Part shown: positions 1-9,027 of the stretch, piece by piece
Position numbering within the stretch: the first letter of the stretch is position 1
How the letters are laid out: every line of letters starts with the position of its first letter
DNA from: Bog-159 sp963756605
Lineage (GTDB): Bacteria; Acidobacteriota; Terriglobia; Bryobacterales; Bryobacteraceae
Assembly (NCBI GenBank): GCA_963756605.1
Contig: CAVWOT010000004.1
Span: forward strand, 362,212-426,211
DNA: 64,000 nt
Reading direction: 5' to 3'
Position numbers and translations under genes: made by a program
Notes under the pieces: generated by a model
Database searches by the model: none
What the model saw: only the letters and a program-made list of their open reading frames with translations
Told to the model about the DNA's origin: nothing

Positions 1-1349
1 AACAGGATGAGTTGCTCTTTCGCGAATTGCGGATCCAACTTGGCGAAGGGGATCATGTGGAACGCCAGGTCCCAAGCGGCGTACCAGGGGTATTCCCAAT
101 TATCCGGCATCGAGATGACGTCGCGATTGTAGAGATGCTTCCAATCGTGGTTGCGCCCGTATTCGCGGTCAGCCGGCGGCGCCGGTTGCGCCGGATCGCC
201 TTCCAGCCATTGCTCCACTCCGTAATGGAAAAATTGCTTGGTCCAAAGCAAGCCCGCGTAGGCCCCGCGCGCGATGCGCCGTGATTCATCGGTGTAGCCC
301 TCGCGCAGGCACTTCGCATAGAACTCGTCACCTTCGCGCTGACGCTCTTTGAACAACGCCTCGATATCGGACGATTCGCCGGCGCCATCCGCTGCGAGGC
401 GCAGGCGGATGGTGACGGTCGCGCCGGGATCTATTTCAAGCCGGTACAGTGCGGCAGCCTTGGTACCCTCGCCCTGTGGATTGACGCTATCCTGGCGCCC
501 CTCGATCACATAAGCGTGGAACTTGTCTTTCACGTAAGGGCTTGCACTCTTGAAGCCAAATATCCTTTCGTAGTTGGTCTCGTTTTCGGTGAACAGGAGT
601 TCGCTCGAACCTGCCGTATCCAGCCGGAAATTGCCGAGCGAAGCGTGCTCCGCGAGTATGGTGCTGTCGCCTGCGCGGCTAATCCTGGGCTTCGGCCAAT
701 ACCCCTCGCCGGTACGTCCCCACGACCATGTGTTCCGAAACCACAGCGTTGGCAGCAATGCCAGCGAGGCACGCTCCGGGCCGCGATTGACCGCGCTGAT
801 GCGGATGGCCAGGTCGTCCGGCGCCGCCTTGGCATATTCGACAAAGACGTCGAAGTAGCGCTGGTCGTCGAAAATGCCGGTGTCTTCGAGCTCGAACTCC
901 GGCTGTTCGCGGCCGCGGCGGCGGTTCTCCTCAACCAGCCGGGCGTACGGAAATTCGGCTTGCGGATATTTGTAGAGCGCCTTCATGTAGGAGTGCGTGG
1001 GCGTGGAATCCAGATAGTAATAGCATTCCTTGACATCCTCGCCGTGGTTGCCTTCATGGTTGGTCAGTCCGAAGAGCCGTTCCTTCAGGATAGGGTCGCG
1101 GCCATTCCACAGTGCCAGCGCGAAGCATAGCCGGCATTCGCGGTCGCAGATACCCAGCAGTCCGTCCTCACCCCAACGATAGGTGCGGCTGCGGGCGTGG
1201 TCATGCGGAAAGTATTCCCAGCAGGTGCCGTCCGCGGAATAGTCCTCGCGCACGGTGCCCCATTGGCGTTCGGAAAGATATGGTCCCCAGCGCTTCCAGT
1301 TTTTCGCGCGGCTCTCGTCTTCAGCCAACCGTGCCAGTTCGGCGATCAC
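1..1349 (-). CDS. GH63-like glucosidase (MGH1-like), C-terminus beyond window
   Basis: The reading frame is open from a GTG at 1349 to the window edge (about 449 codons), so only the N-terminal half is visible. The translation carries the run KNWKRWGPYLSERQWGTV near residue 16, followed by YFPHDHARSR and WGEDGLLGICDRECRLCFAL. I recognise these as the start of bacterial mannosylglycerate-hydrolase-like / GH63 glucosidases, usually about 850-900 residues. Those enzymes hydrolyse alpha-glucosides and use an (alpha/alpha)6 barrel; the catalytic acids should lie outside the window. The GTG overlaps the stop of the upstream dehydrogenase as GTGA, so the two are translationally coupled. No signal peptide is seen, which suggests a cytoplasmic enzyme. 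Family is fairly certain; substrate is not. Confidence 0.85.
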   Translation of the reverse strand, partial: MIAELARLAEDESRAKNWKRWGPYLSERQWGTVREDYSADGTCWEYFPHDHARSRTYRWGEDGLLGICDRECRLCFALALWNGRDPILKERLFGLTNHEGNHGEDVKECYYYLDSTPTHSYMKALYKYPQAEFPYARLVEENRRRGREQPEFELEDTGIFDDQRYFDVFVEYAKAAPDDLAIRISAVNRGPERASLALLPTLWFRNTWSWGRTGEGYWPKPRISRAGDSTILAEHASLGNFRLDTAGSSELLFTENETNYERIFGFKSASPYVKDKFHAYVIEGRQDSVNPQGEGTKAAALYRLEIDPGATVTIRLRLAADGAGESSDIEALFKERQREGDEFYAKCLREGYTDESRRIARGAYAGLLWTKQFFHYGVEQWLEGDPAQPAPPADREYGRNHDWKHLYNRDVISMPDNWEYPWYAAWDLAFHMIPFAKLDPQFAKEQLIL

Positions 1350-2443
1350 TTGCCCGCCTGCGCAATCTCGATCACGTTTTTGATGCCGCCCGCCTTGCCC
1401 ATCACCGGATCGCGGAAATCCCCCATGGGATAGCGCCCTGTGATCATTGCGCGCAACGGCTGCGGCCAGCGCGCAGCGAAAACCCCGATATCGCGCACGG
1501 CATTGTCAAATGCCTCCGGCCCGGCGTTTACGACGCCCACCACCACCTGATTTTTCAGCACCAGATTGCACATGATGCGCTCGGTGTCGAACTCGATGGG
1601 CGGCTGGTCGCGCGGCACGCCCGTGAATACATAAATACCATTCGAACCCAGATGCTTTAACACCTCAAAAGCGAACTGGGGCGCGCCTGCGGCTTCATAG
1701 ATCAGATCGATGTTTCCCACTTGTTCGGCCATCTGCGCGATGGGCGTCTCGACCGATGAAATATACCGCGCGCCCACGCCTTCGGCAACCGCGGCATTGG
1801 CATTTGGCTTGGGCTCGCGCGAGTAGACGTACGTTTCGAAACCCGAATTTACCAGTGTCATCGCGCCCAGCAGGCCGACCGGCCCGGATCCCAGTACCAC
1901 GGCGCGATGCGGACCACCACCCCAAGGCAGCCGCCGCTGGATCTCGCCCACCTCGATAAGTGCCTTTTCCGCGATGGTCAGCGGCTCCACGAGCACGGCC
2001 ACATCGCGCAGTTCACGCGCCACCGGGTGCAGGTTGTGCCGCTCTTCGACGACGAACTCGGTCATGAATCCGTCCAGATCTTTGATGCCGTGCTCGCGGT
2101 AGTTGCCGGTGATGCAGAAATCATAATGGCCGGCGCGGCAGGCAATGCATTTCGCATCGGAGCAGGGCAGCCGGACAGTGCTGACCACCAGGTCGCCGAC
2201 GTCGAGATCCGTTACGGCCGGCCCGGCTTCCACCACTTCGCCGAGCGATTCGTGTCCTAATACGAAGTGATCCGATCCCTCCGGCGGCGTGCCATAAGCA
2301 AATGCACAAATGTCCTTGTCGGTGCCGCAAACGCCCACCTCCAGCATACGCAGCTTCACCTGAGTGAGCGCGGCGAGGTGCGGTTCTGCAATATCGATGA
2401 TATTGACGGCGTGCTGGGCGGGATAAACTGCTACGGCTTTCAT
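1346..2443 (-). CDS. Zinc-dependent glucose 1-dehydrogenase-like MDR protein
   Basis: A 365-residue medium-chain dehydrogenase. Catalytic zinc ligands are visible as Cys39 (GVCGTD) and His64-Glu65 (GHESLGE). A structural zinc site is formed by Cys94, Cys99, Cys102 and Cys110. The Rossmann motif GSGPVGLLGAM follows near residue 190. The layout matches archaeal-type glucose 1-dehydrogenases, which oxidise aldoses to lactones with NAD(P). I chose ATG 2443 rather than a longer upstream extension because GAGG sits just before it and the family consensus begins at MKAV. The start overlaps the stop of the upstream GT-C gene as ATGA, and the downstream glucosidase overlaps its stop, giving a tight three-gene operon that suggests glucoside release and glucose oxidation. 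Sugar specificity is inferred. Confidence 0.85.
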   Translation of the reverse strand: MKAVAVYPAQHAVNIIDIAEPHLAALTQVKLRMLEVGVCGTDKDICAFAYGTPPEGSDHFVLGHESLGEVVEAGPAVTDLDVGDLVVSTVRLPCSDAKCIACRAGHYDFCITGNYREHGIKDLDGFMTEFVVEERHNLHPVARELRDVAVLVEPLTIAEKALIEVGEIQRRLPWGGGPHRAVVLGSGPVGLLGAMTLVNSGFETYVYSREPKPNANAAVAEGVGARYISSVETPIAQMAEQVGNIDLIYEAAGAPQFAFEVLKHLGSNGIYVFTGVPRDQPPIEFDTERIMCNLVLKNQVVVGVVNAGPEAFDNAVRDIGVFAARWPQPLRAMITGRYPMGDFRDPVMGKAGGIKNVIEIAQAGK

Positions 2444-3906
2444 GTCCCCTCGCGGCGATGCCCCGATACTGCATTGTAACCAAAGCCGAGCCTCACGCCA
2501 GCCCGTTTTCTGTAGATCACAGTCAGGCCCGTCCGGGCCACCTCTTCGTATTGCGCGAACCATGGCCGCAGGTCCTCATACACGTTTATCGCCAGATGCG
2601 GGTTGATAGGACCCAAACCATCGACTATGAAAGTTGGCTGGGTGCGCGCAAGCTCGGCGCGATTGGCGCGCGCCTGCCGGCTTTCGACGGGTTGCCAGGC
2701 GGTGAGATGGCGGTCGGCAGGCACGCCAGTCAGCGGTTGCGAATCGAGAAAGCGCGTGCCCGCGGGCAAGTCCGTGTAGACGTACAACTCGGGGCGAAAG
2801 CCCCAGACGAAAAGCGTATCGCCGGATGCGGCGGCCTTGCGCACCAGGTGGGCATCCGCGCGGCTGTCGCGATCCATCGTGGTGTCGTTCCATTGTGACG
2901 GGCGATTTTCCAGAAGATCGCGCGCCAACAGCGCATAACGCGGGCCGAAGCGGATCAGCGGGACGATCAGTAGCATGCTCAGTGCCATCGTGCGGCGGGG
3001 GCCCAGCAGCGCGAATCCGCGCGCGCCTGCCAGTACGAACACCGGCAGAATCTGGAAATAATAACGCGGAAAAAAGCGTCCGCCGGCGGCTACCGCCAGA
3101 CTGCAGAGCGTGACCCAAGCAATCCAGCGTGCGCGGTCAGCCCGCGGATCGCGCCACCAGAACCACAACGCGGCCGCGGCGACGGCAGCATGGAAGCCAA
3201 GCCAGTCGGCAGTGCGCAGCAAGCCGTTCTGCCACGGATGTTCCAGGAAAGTGCCGGCCGCGTAAGCGCTGCCCCACTGCCATACCTGTTCGAAATAGGC
3301 CGGGAGTGCGCCTTGGCCCCAAAGCACGGCGGCTGCCATCGCGTTGGGAATCGCAAATCCGGCCAACAGCCATGGCAGCGCGCGCAGATTCCAAACAATG
3401 CACGCAGCCAGCACGAAGAGTCCCTTGGCATTCAGCAGAAAAGCGATGCCGGCCAGCACACCGCTCCAGAAGGCGCGGCCGCGCCAGGCCAGCCATACCG
3501 CGGCAATGTGCGGCGCCAGCATCAGCAGATCGGCTGCGAGGGGCGTGACCGCCGAAGGGATGTCGAAGATCAGATAAAACGCCAGCAATCCCGCTGCCCA
3601 GAACCCTTCCCGCCGGCCCCACAGATCGCGGGCAAAGCGCCAGGCGAGCCAGCAGGCCAGCAGCGCGTAAATCGCTCCGGCCAGACGCAACGGGAAACCA
3701 TCGTGCGCGCCCCACGCGACATAGGTCCAGGCAAGCAGTGGGGGCTTATCGAACCAAAGGTCGCGGTAGAGGACTTTGCCATGCGCAAACTGCGCGGCGG
3801 CAGCCAGGGGCAGGGTCTCTTCGGCCCAAAGAATATCGAGGTGGCAGAGGCGCGCCGCCAGAACCAGCGCGAAGAGCGTCAGGAAGAAGAGGCGCGTGTG
3901 TTTCAC
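2440..3906 (-). CDS. GT-C (ArnT/PMT-like, GT39-type) membrane glycosyltransferase
   Basis: A 488-residue polytopic membrane protein. The first helix (residues about 3-18) is followed by ILWAEETLPLAAAAQFAHGK and LYRDLWFDKPPLL, the acidic first-loop signature of GT-C enzymes that use polyprenyl-phosphate sugar donors. About ten further hydrophobic segments and a soluble periplasmic C-terminal part follow. GTG 3906 fits the first helix; the frame continues upstream into the divergent gene but that part does not look like protein. First gene of an operon with the dehydrogenase and glucosidase. The acceptor (lipid, glycan or protein) cannot be told from sequence. Confidence 0.8.
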   Translation of the reverse strand: MKHTRLFFLTLFALVLAARLCHLDILWAEETLPLAAAAQFAHGKVLYRDLWFDKPPLLAWTYVAWGAHDGFPLRLAGAIYALLACWLAWRFARDLWGRREGFWAAGLLAFYLIFDIPSAVTPLAADLLMLAPHIAAVWLAWRGRAFWSGVLAGIAFLLNAKGLFVLAACIVWNLRALPWLLAGFAIPNAMAAAVLWGQGALPAYFEQVWQWGSAYAAGTFLEHPWQNGLLRTADWLGFHAAVAAAALWFWWRDPRADRARWIAWVTLCSLAVAAGGRFFPRYYFQILPVFVLAGARGFALLGPRRTMALSMLLIVPLIRFGPRYALLARDLLENRPSQWNDTTMDRDSRADAHLVRKAAASGDTLFVWGFRPELYVYTDLPAGTRFLDSQPLTGVPADRHLTAWQPVESRQARANRAELARTQPTFIVDGLGPINPHLAINVYEDLRPWFAQYEEVARTGLTVIYRKRAGVRLGFGYNAVSGHRREGT

Positions 3907-3977
3907 AGGGCCAACGGCTATGGTAGCTTGAACCGCCGGCCGATTGGTTCTATGATAGGCAAATAAAAGGCGAATAG

Positions 3978-5261
3978 TTGGAAGATATCCAGGAACAACT
4001 CGCGGTGCTGCGGCGGCGCATCGCGCGCATCGATCGGAAGTGGACGGGCGGGTCCACCCGAACGCCCTCCGCTGACCGCCCGCCACAACCCGTGCCAGCA
4101 TGGCAGGACCTGCGCCCGGCGCGTTACTTTGTCGAGGAACTGATCAGCGGCGAGGTCGTACAAACCGCCTGCGGCGAACATTTCGAAACCGAGAAACTGT
4201 TCGAGCGGCACAGGCGGCACGGGAGTATGGATATCTCCAACCTAAACGAACTGCCGGCCGATCTTTTGGATTCGCTTTCCGGCGGCGCGATCGGCTCATC
4301 GCATCCCACCAAATGGGCCTTCCTGGATACGGAGACAACGGGCCTGGCGGGCGGTACCGGCACTTACGCTTTTCTGATCGGAGTCGGGAACATCGAGCCG
4401 GCGGGTTTCCGCCTGCGCCAGTTCTTCATGCGGGATTACGGCGAAGAGGCCTCCCTGTTGCGGCGGCTTTCCGAGCATTTGGCGCAGTTCGATGTGCTCA
4501 TCACTTATAACGGCAAGACTTACGATCAGCCGCTACTGGAGACGCGCTTCCGCATGTCCCGCGCCCGGCATCCATTCGAGCGCCTGACGCATCTGGACCT
4601 GCTGTTCGGCGCGCGCCGCTTATGGAAGCTGCGCCTGGAGAGTTGCCGGCTGGTCGAGTTGGAGAACCGAATTCTGGGTGTGGAGCGCCAGGGCGACCTG
4701 CCCGGCGAGATGATTCCCTATTACTACTTCGAATATCTGCGCACGCAACAGGCGTTCCGGCTGGTACCGGTGTTTCATCACAATGCGATCGATATTCTTT
4801 CGCTGGCGTGCCTGACGGCCATTGTGCCGTTCGCCTTCCGCGCGCCGGAAGAGACCGCGTTCCGCCACGGCGCCGACGCCATAGGCCTGGCGCGCTGGGT
4901 GCTGCAGGCCGGGCGGCACGAGGAGGCGTTGCGGCTGCTGCGGCGCGCGGTGGATCTGGGCATGCCGGACGATCTGCTCTTCCGTACGCTTTGGGACATT
5001 GGCACGCTGGAGAAGCGCCTGGGCCGTACGGATGCCGCAGTGGCGGTTTTCACGGATCTGGCCGCATCGCGCAATCCCTACCGGGCGCGTGCGCTGCGGG
5101 AAATGGCAATCCATTACGAGCATCGCGAACGCAACTATGCTCTGGCACTGGAGATGACCCGCGGCGCGTTGGCTTTGGAGGATTCCGCGGAGTTGCGGCA
5201 GCGCGAGCGGCGCTTGCTCGAGCGCGGGCAGCGCCGTTTGAAGCTGGGCTGCGCACATTAA
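3978..5261 (+). CDS. RNase H-like (YprB-type) exonuclease domain with TPR tail
   Basis: 427 residues from TTG 3978, with AAAGG 7 bases upstream. The DEDD exonuclease motifs are visible: Exo I as FLDTETTG (Asp117, Glu119), Exo II in VLITYNGKTYDQPLLETRF, and Exo III as HHNAIDILSL. This matches the predicted ribonuclease H-like domain named after Bacillus YprB. The C-terminal third is alpha-helical with tetratricopeptide-like repeats (GLARWVLQAGRHEEALRLLR and DAAVAVFTDLAA). Acts in the cytoplasm on nucleic acid; the partner helicase (YprA) is not in the window. It is divergent from the GT-C gene with a 71-base gap that must hold both promoters. Function beyond a 3'-5' exonuclease fold is unknown. 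Confidence 0.82.
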   Translation: MEDIQEQLAVLRRRIARIDRKWTGGSTRTPSADRPPQPVPAWQDLRPARYFVEELISGEVVQTACGEHFETEKLFERHRRHGSMDISNLNELPADLLDSLSGGAIGSSHPTKWAFLDTETTGLAGGTGTYAFLIGVGNIEPAGFRLRQFFMRDYGEEASLLRRLSEHLAQFDVLITYNGKTYDQPLLETRFRMSRARHPFERLTHLDLLFGARRLWKLRLESCRLVELENRILGVERQGDLPGEMIPYYYFEYLRTQQAFRLVPVFHHNAIDILSLACLTAIVPFAFRAPEETAFRHGADAIGLARWVLQAGRHEEALRLLRRAVDLGMPDDLLFRTLWDIGTLEKRLGRTDAAVAVFTDLAASRNPYRARALREMAIHYEHRERNYALALEMTRGALALEDSAELRQRERRLLERGQRRLKLGCAH

Positions 5262-5325
5262 TTCACAAATCGTTTACGAATTCTGCATACCTGCGGGCGC
5301 TTTTGAGCGCGACAATGAATGCAAC

Positions 5326-5964
5326 GTGCTCGGTATTCACCGCAAATCGTCATTGTGGCCCGTCGTGAGCGGGCTCGAGCGGCTCGCCGCCCTGGGAGTG
5401 CTGGTCGCGCTGTCACCCCTGCTACTGATGGTGGCATTCGCCATTAAGCTGCTTTCGCGCACTTCGCCGCTGATTGCCCACCGGCGCTTAGGGCTGGGCG
5501 GCGCTCCGTTTTGGGTGCTGAAGTTTCGCACCATGTGGCCGCGCGGCGCGCGCCTGGTGGGGCGTTTCACTCTGATCGAATACATCGTGGATGAGAGCGG
5601 CCCGCGTAAGAAAGGATCCCACGATAGCCGTATTTCAAGCCGATTCGCGCGCTTCTGCCGGCGGCATTCCATCGACGAACTGCCTCAGCTTCTCCACGTC
5701 GTGCGGGGTCAAATGTCGCTGGTCGGGCCGCGGCCAATCACCATCTCCGAGTGGAAACAGCACTATCGTCCCCATGCGCTTGAAGTTCTGGAAATGAAGC
5801 CGGGGCTCTCCGGCTTATGGCAGATCAGGGGACGCAGCCGGCTAACCTACCAGCAGCGCCGCGATCTGGATCTGGCACTGGTGCGCAACTGCACGGTTAA
5901 GCTTTATCTGCAGATTCTGCTGTGGACTCTGCCCGAGATCTGGAACGGCCGGAACGCCTGGTAA
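5326..5964 (+). CDS. Undecaprenyl-phosphate sugar-1-phosphate transferase (WcaJ/ExoY type)
   Basis: 212 residues. A single N-terminal hairpin helix (about residues 20-42) precedes the conserved bacterial sugar transferase domain with FWVLKFRTM, RFCRRHSIDELPQLLHVV, MSLVGPRP and MKPGLSGLWQIRGRS. These initiate polysaccharide or O-antigen repeat units by moving a sugar phosphate onto undecaprenyl phosphate at the inner membrane. It is the short form without the N-terminal four-helix region. GTG 5326 is the only in-frame start before the hydrophobic segment. The neighbouring Kdo-hydroxylase-like gene also fits envelope glycan work. Confidence 0.9.
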   Translation: MLGIHRKSSLWPVVSGLERLAALGVLVALSPLLLMVAFAIKLLSRTSPLIAHRRLGLGGAPFWVLKFRTMWPRGARLVGRFTLIEYIVDESGPRKKGSHDSRISSRFARFCRRHSIDELPQLLHVVRGQMSLVGPRPITISEWKQHYRPHALEVLEMKPGLSGLWQIRGRSRLTYQQRRDLDLALVRNCTVKLYLQILLWTLPEIWNGRNAW

Positions 5965-6054
5965 CGGAAGCGCGCCCTGCACAGGTACACTTGGAAATGG
6001 AGGTGCGCCATCCAAGCCATTCAATTCGGGCCGGGGATCGATCCGTACGAGGTA

Positions 6055-6870
6055 TTGGAAACCGGGAACGTTCTGGTGCTGCCGGATGAGCCGCTGGCGT
6101 TAGACGCCGAAGAACGCGCATTGATACAGGGTATCCGGCAAAGCGGCCGGCATCATAAGAACATCTCGTATAAGCCGCAGCAGGACAAGGTGTCGGGATT
6201 GGACCATACGGAAGCCTCCACGCGCGAACGGCTGCATTCCATTCTGCGACGCTATTCGCAAGCGGCGGTGGAGGGCGCGGCGCGCCTGCTGCCGCGATAC
6301 AGCCGGAGCTGGAGCCTGGATTACACCAGTCTGCGGCCCATCGAGGAGGCCGGCAGAGATCTGCCTCTGAAAAAGCGCAACGACCTGCTGCATACCGACG
6401 CTTTCCCGACCCGGCCCACGCATGGCGGTTTGATTCTGCGCATCTTCTGGAACTTGCATCCTTCGCGGCCGCGGGTCTGGTGGACGGCAGATCCGTTCGC
6501 GACCCAAGCCGCGCAGTACGCCAGTGCCGCCGGACTCGGGCGGATCGCGCAAAGCGGCGGGCTGGGCAAGGCGGTGTTGCGCGGCTTGGGATTGCCCGGT
6601 GCGGACCGTTCGCCTTACGACGAGTTCATGCTGGCTTTCCACGATTACCTGAAGCACAATGCGGAATTCCAATGTAACTGCCCCAAATACCGGCTCGAAT
6701 TCCAGCCCGGCGCGGCTTGGATGGTCTTCACGGACATCGTGCCGCACGCGGTCGAATCCGGCCAGTTTGCCATGGAACAGACGTTGATCGTGCCGCGAGA
6801 GGCGCTGGCCGCGCCGGAACGTGCGCCGATTGCGATCCTGGAAAAGCTGGCTGGACGGCGCCTGGCTTAG
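6055..6870 (+). CDS. Kdo hydroxylase-like protein (KdoO family)
   Basis: 271 residues from TTG 6055. The C-terminal half contains LLHTDAFPTRPTHGG, LRIFWNLHPSRPRVW and WMVFTDIVPHAVESGQFAMEQT, which I recognise as the Kdo hydroxylase family, Fe(II)/2-oxoglutarate-type oxygenases that convert Kdo to Ko in lipopolysaccharide inner core. His and Asp in HTDAF and the later His in VPHAV are the likely metal ligands. The frame stays open and protein-like upstream of TTG (residues reading AIQAIQFGPGIDPYEVL from 6007), but no ATG, GTG or TTG is available there. The true start may be a rare codon near 6007, or a base may be missing. The ATG at 5997 is in another frame. Confidence 0.75.
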   Translation: METGNVLVLPDEPLALDAEERALIQGIRQSGRHHKNISYKPQQDKVSGLDHTEASTRERLHSILRRYSQAAVEGAARLLPRYSRSWSLDYTSLRPIEEAGRDLPLKKRNDLLHTDAFPTRPTHGGLILRIFWNLHPSRPRVWWTADPFATQAAQYASAAGLGRIAQSGGLGKAVLRGLGLPGADRSPYDEFMLAFHDYLKHNAEFQCNCPKYRLEFQPGAAWMVFTDIVPHAVESGQFAMEQTLIVPREALAAPERAPIAILEKLAGRRLA

Positions 6871-6873
6871 GCG

Positions 6874-8199
6874 CTACTGCTTGATCACCGTGCCGTCGCT
6901 CCGCCGCACTTCGCCCCAGCCTCCGTTCAGGCGCTTCCGCTCGTCGGATTCGAAGCTTCCGTAAGGGTACTTGGCCGCGAGTTTCTCATCCACTTCGATG
7001 CCCCAGCCGGGCGCGTCGTTGGCGTACAGGTAGCCGTTCTTCATCACGGGGCAGCCGCGAAATACTTCTTGCAAGCGGTCGTTGAACGGCGAGTATTCCT
7101 GGATACCGAAGTTGTAGCAGACCACGTCGAGTGTCACATTGGCGGCGTGTCCGATGGGCGATACGTCGCCGGGGCCATGCCAGGCAGTTTTCACACCGTG
7201 GATCTCGGCCATGGCGGCGATCTTGCGTACGGGCGTGAGACCGCCGGCCTGGGTCACGTGGATGCGGATGTAATCGATCAGGCGGCCGGTGATGAGGGGG
7301 GTCCACTCGTGCGGGCTGTTGAAGAGTTCTCCCATGGCGATGGGCGTAGCGCACTGGCTGCGGATCTGCTGGAAGTAAGCGATGTCTTCGGGTGAGAGCG
7401 GATCTTCCATGAAGAACATTTTGAAGCGCTCGGCGTCCTTGAGGAATTGCACGGCCTGATTGGGCGAGACGCGCTCGTGCACATCGTGCAACAGCTCGAC
7501 CTCGTCGCCAAGCTGTTTGCGGCACTCTTCGAACAGCTTCAGTGCGCGGCGGATGTAGTAAGCCGGCTCGAAGACGGGGGCGTCGTGGAGCGCGCCTATA
7601 GCCGCCTCGCCGCGCGCCGCGCCGTAGCCGGCCATGCCGGGCACACCCACCTGCACGCGTACGTGGCGGAAGCCCTGGTCCATGAACTGGCGTGCCTGGT
7701 CGATGGTCTGCTGGATCTCCGCACCGGCGGCATGCGTATAGCAGGCGGCAGCCTCGCGGCATTTGCCGCCCAGAAGCTCGTAAACCGGCATGCCGGCCTG
7801 GCGTCCTTTGATATCCCAAAGCGCCTGATCGACGCCGCTGATGGCGTTATTCAATACCGGCCCATTGCGCCAATAGGAGCTGTTGTAACAGGCTTGCCAG
7901 ATGTCTTCGATGCGGTCGGCACGCTTTCCGATCAGGAACGGCCGCAGGTATTTCTCGACCGCGGCATTCACCAGTTCGGCGCGCTGCGTGAAAGTGGCGC
8001 AGCCGTAGCCGTAGAGTCCGGCTTGGTCGGTGGTGATTTTGACCACGGAGAGCCGCAGCCCTGCGGGCGCGGTGGCGATTACGGCGATGTCTTTGATTAC
8101 CGGCGTGGGTTGGCCATGGGCAGCGGTTTGGGCTCGCATGGGCAACACGGCAGCGGATGCCGCGGCCAGGAAGTTACGCCTTTTGATTGTCGTGTTCAT
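6874..8199 (-). CDS. Exported mannonate dehydratase-like enolase-superfamily protein
   Basis: 441 residues. The N-terminus has a twin-arginine-like signal (KRRNFLAAASAAVL), unusual for this normally cytosolic family and common in Acidobacteria. The mandelate racemase/muconating enzyme lobe follows, then the TIM barrel with metal ligands in LLHDVHERV, FFMEDPL and AMGELFNS, and a late His in WHGPGDVSP. The HDVHER pattern and the long insert with two Tyr after FEPAYYIRR resemble the ManD/RspA subgroup that dehydrates mannonate or gluconate. The start overlaps the stop of the upstream nucleotidyltransferase gene as ATGA, an odd operon partner. Substrate is inferred only. Confidence 0.85.
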   Translation of the reverse strand: MNTTIKRRNFLAAASAAVLPMRAQTAAHGQPTPVIKDIAVIATAPAGLRLSVVKITTDQAGLYGYGCATFTQRAELVNAAVEKYLRPFLIGKRADRIEDIWQACYNSSYWRNGPVLNNAISGVDQALWDIKGRQAGMPVYELLGGKCREAAACYTHAAGAEIQQTIDQARQFMDQGFRHVRVQVGVPGMAGYGAARGEAAIGALHDAPVFEPAYYIRRALKLFEECRKQLGDEVELLHDVHERVSPNQAVQFLKDAERFKMFFMEDPLSPEDIAYFQQIRSQCATPIAMGELFNSPHEWTPLITGRLIDYIRIHVTQAGGLTPVRKIAAMAEIHGVKTAWHGPGDVSPIGHAANVTLDVVCYNFGIQEYSPFNDRLQEVFRGCPVMKNGYLYANDAPGWGIEVDEKLAAKYPYGSFESDERKRLNGGWGEVRRSDGTVIKQ

Positions 8200-8630
8200 T
8201 CCAGCAGGCTCGCGTCGTGGAGGTCGATATGGCGACCCGTGGTGCGCTTGTTCGTTATCAGATCTTCCCGGCTGATGAACCAGGCCGGCTGCGCACCCAG
8301 ATTCGATTGCCTGCGCTTCGGCCAGGCTTGGTCAAACTTGACGCCATCAATCGACATCAGGATATCAACTCGCACGAGAGGTTGGCCAATCTGGTAGAAA
8401 AAGCCCTCGTGCGCAAAATCATCCGGACAGAGGCCGGTGAGCGGCGCGCCGAACTCAACGAGAGCCTGCCAAACCCGCGCGGCGTTATCGGAGTTGGCCT
8501 CGACCCACACATCGAGGTCCTTGGTATAGCGAGGTTCTGCGTACAGCATCACGGCGTATCCGCCCACGATGAGGTACTTAACTTCGTTTCCGTTGAAAAT
8601 TCTCAACAGTTCTTCGAAGTCTGAGTTCAT
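8196..8630 (-). CDS. Nucleotidyltransferase (MNT/AbiEii-like fold)
   Basis: 144 residues from ATG 8630. The nucleotidyltransferase signature IVGGYAVMLYAEPRYTKDLD gives the GG...DxD pattern (DLDVWVE) that binds Mg-NTP. Such small proteins occur with a short partner gene and are often viewed as toxin or abortive-infection modules that modify RNA or protein; this is inference here. The partner is the gene at 8578-8784, which overlaps its 5' end by about 50 bases. An upstream ATG at 8651 is possible. The 3' end overlaps the dehydratase gene by four bases. Confidence 0.75.
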   Translation of the reverse strand: MNSDFEELLRIFNGNEVKYLIVGGYAVMLYAEPRYTKDLDVWVEANSDNAARVWQALVEFGAPLTGLCPDDFAHEGFFYQIGQPLVRVDILMSIDGVKFDQAWPKRRQSNLGAQPAWFISREDLITNKRTTGRHIDLHDASLLE

Positions 8631-8784
8631 TGGGATCGCCGGCGTGTGCATCGACGACCAATTGCCAGGCAGCTTCGAATATTGCCGCGGGGCCCAGGCG
8701 TTGCCAATATGCTATGTCGAAGGAGCGATCCATGTCCGGCAGCCGGCCATAACGCTCCATCGTGAATGCAGGCGTCTTGCGCAC
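8578..8784 (-). CDS. Small partner protein of nucleotidyltransferase module
   Basis: 68 residues. The run DMDRSFDIAYWQRLGPAAIF followed by AAWQLVVDAH and PNELRLRRTVENFQRKRS matches a short conserved protein that I recall immediately upstream of nucleotidyltransferases of this kind. No catalytic motif is seen; it is predicted helical and basic at the C-terminus, so it could be an antitoxin or an accessory subunit. It overlaps the downstream gene in another frame, which supports coupled expression. A start at the second Met (residue 9) is equally possible. Confidence 0.65.
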   Translation of the reverse strand: MRKTPAFTMERYGRLPDMDRSFDIAYWQRLGPAAIFEAAWQLVVDAHAGDPNELRLRRTVENFQRKRS

Positions 8785-9027
8785 TGTAGTTATTCTAGCC
8801 TGTATGCTGGCTTCGCGTCTGGTCGGAGCGCGTCCACCACGACCCTTAGGGACGCTACGACTGAGCCCAACTGATTAGGCGCATGGTGCCCAGCGAGAGA
8901 GCAGCGGCGTCACTCCTCGTGCAGGATGGTTTCCGAGGATCATCTTACAGCGTGTCAGGCCCGTATCCGAAGGTTGGACCACCTATCACGTTAGGGGCAA
9001 AAGAAGTTACTACCTTCACTTGGATCG

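Noticed and set aside
3190..3966. 258-codon plus-strand frame
   Set aside because: Antisense to the GT-C gene, rich in Gln/Arg/Pro, typical shadow in GC-rich DNA.
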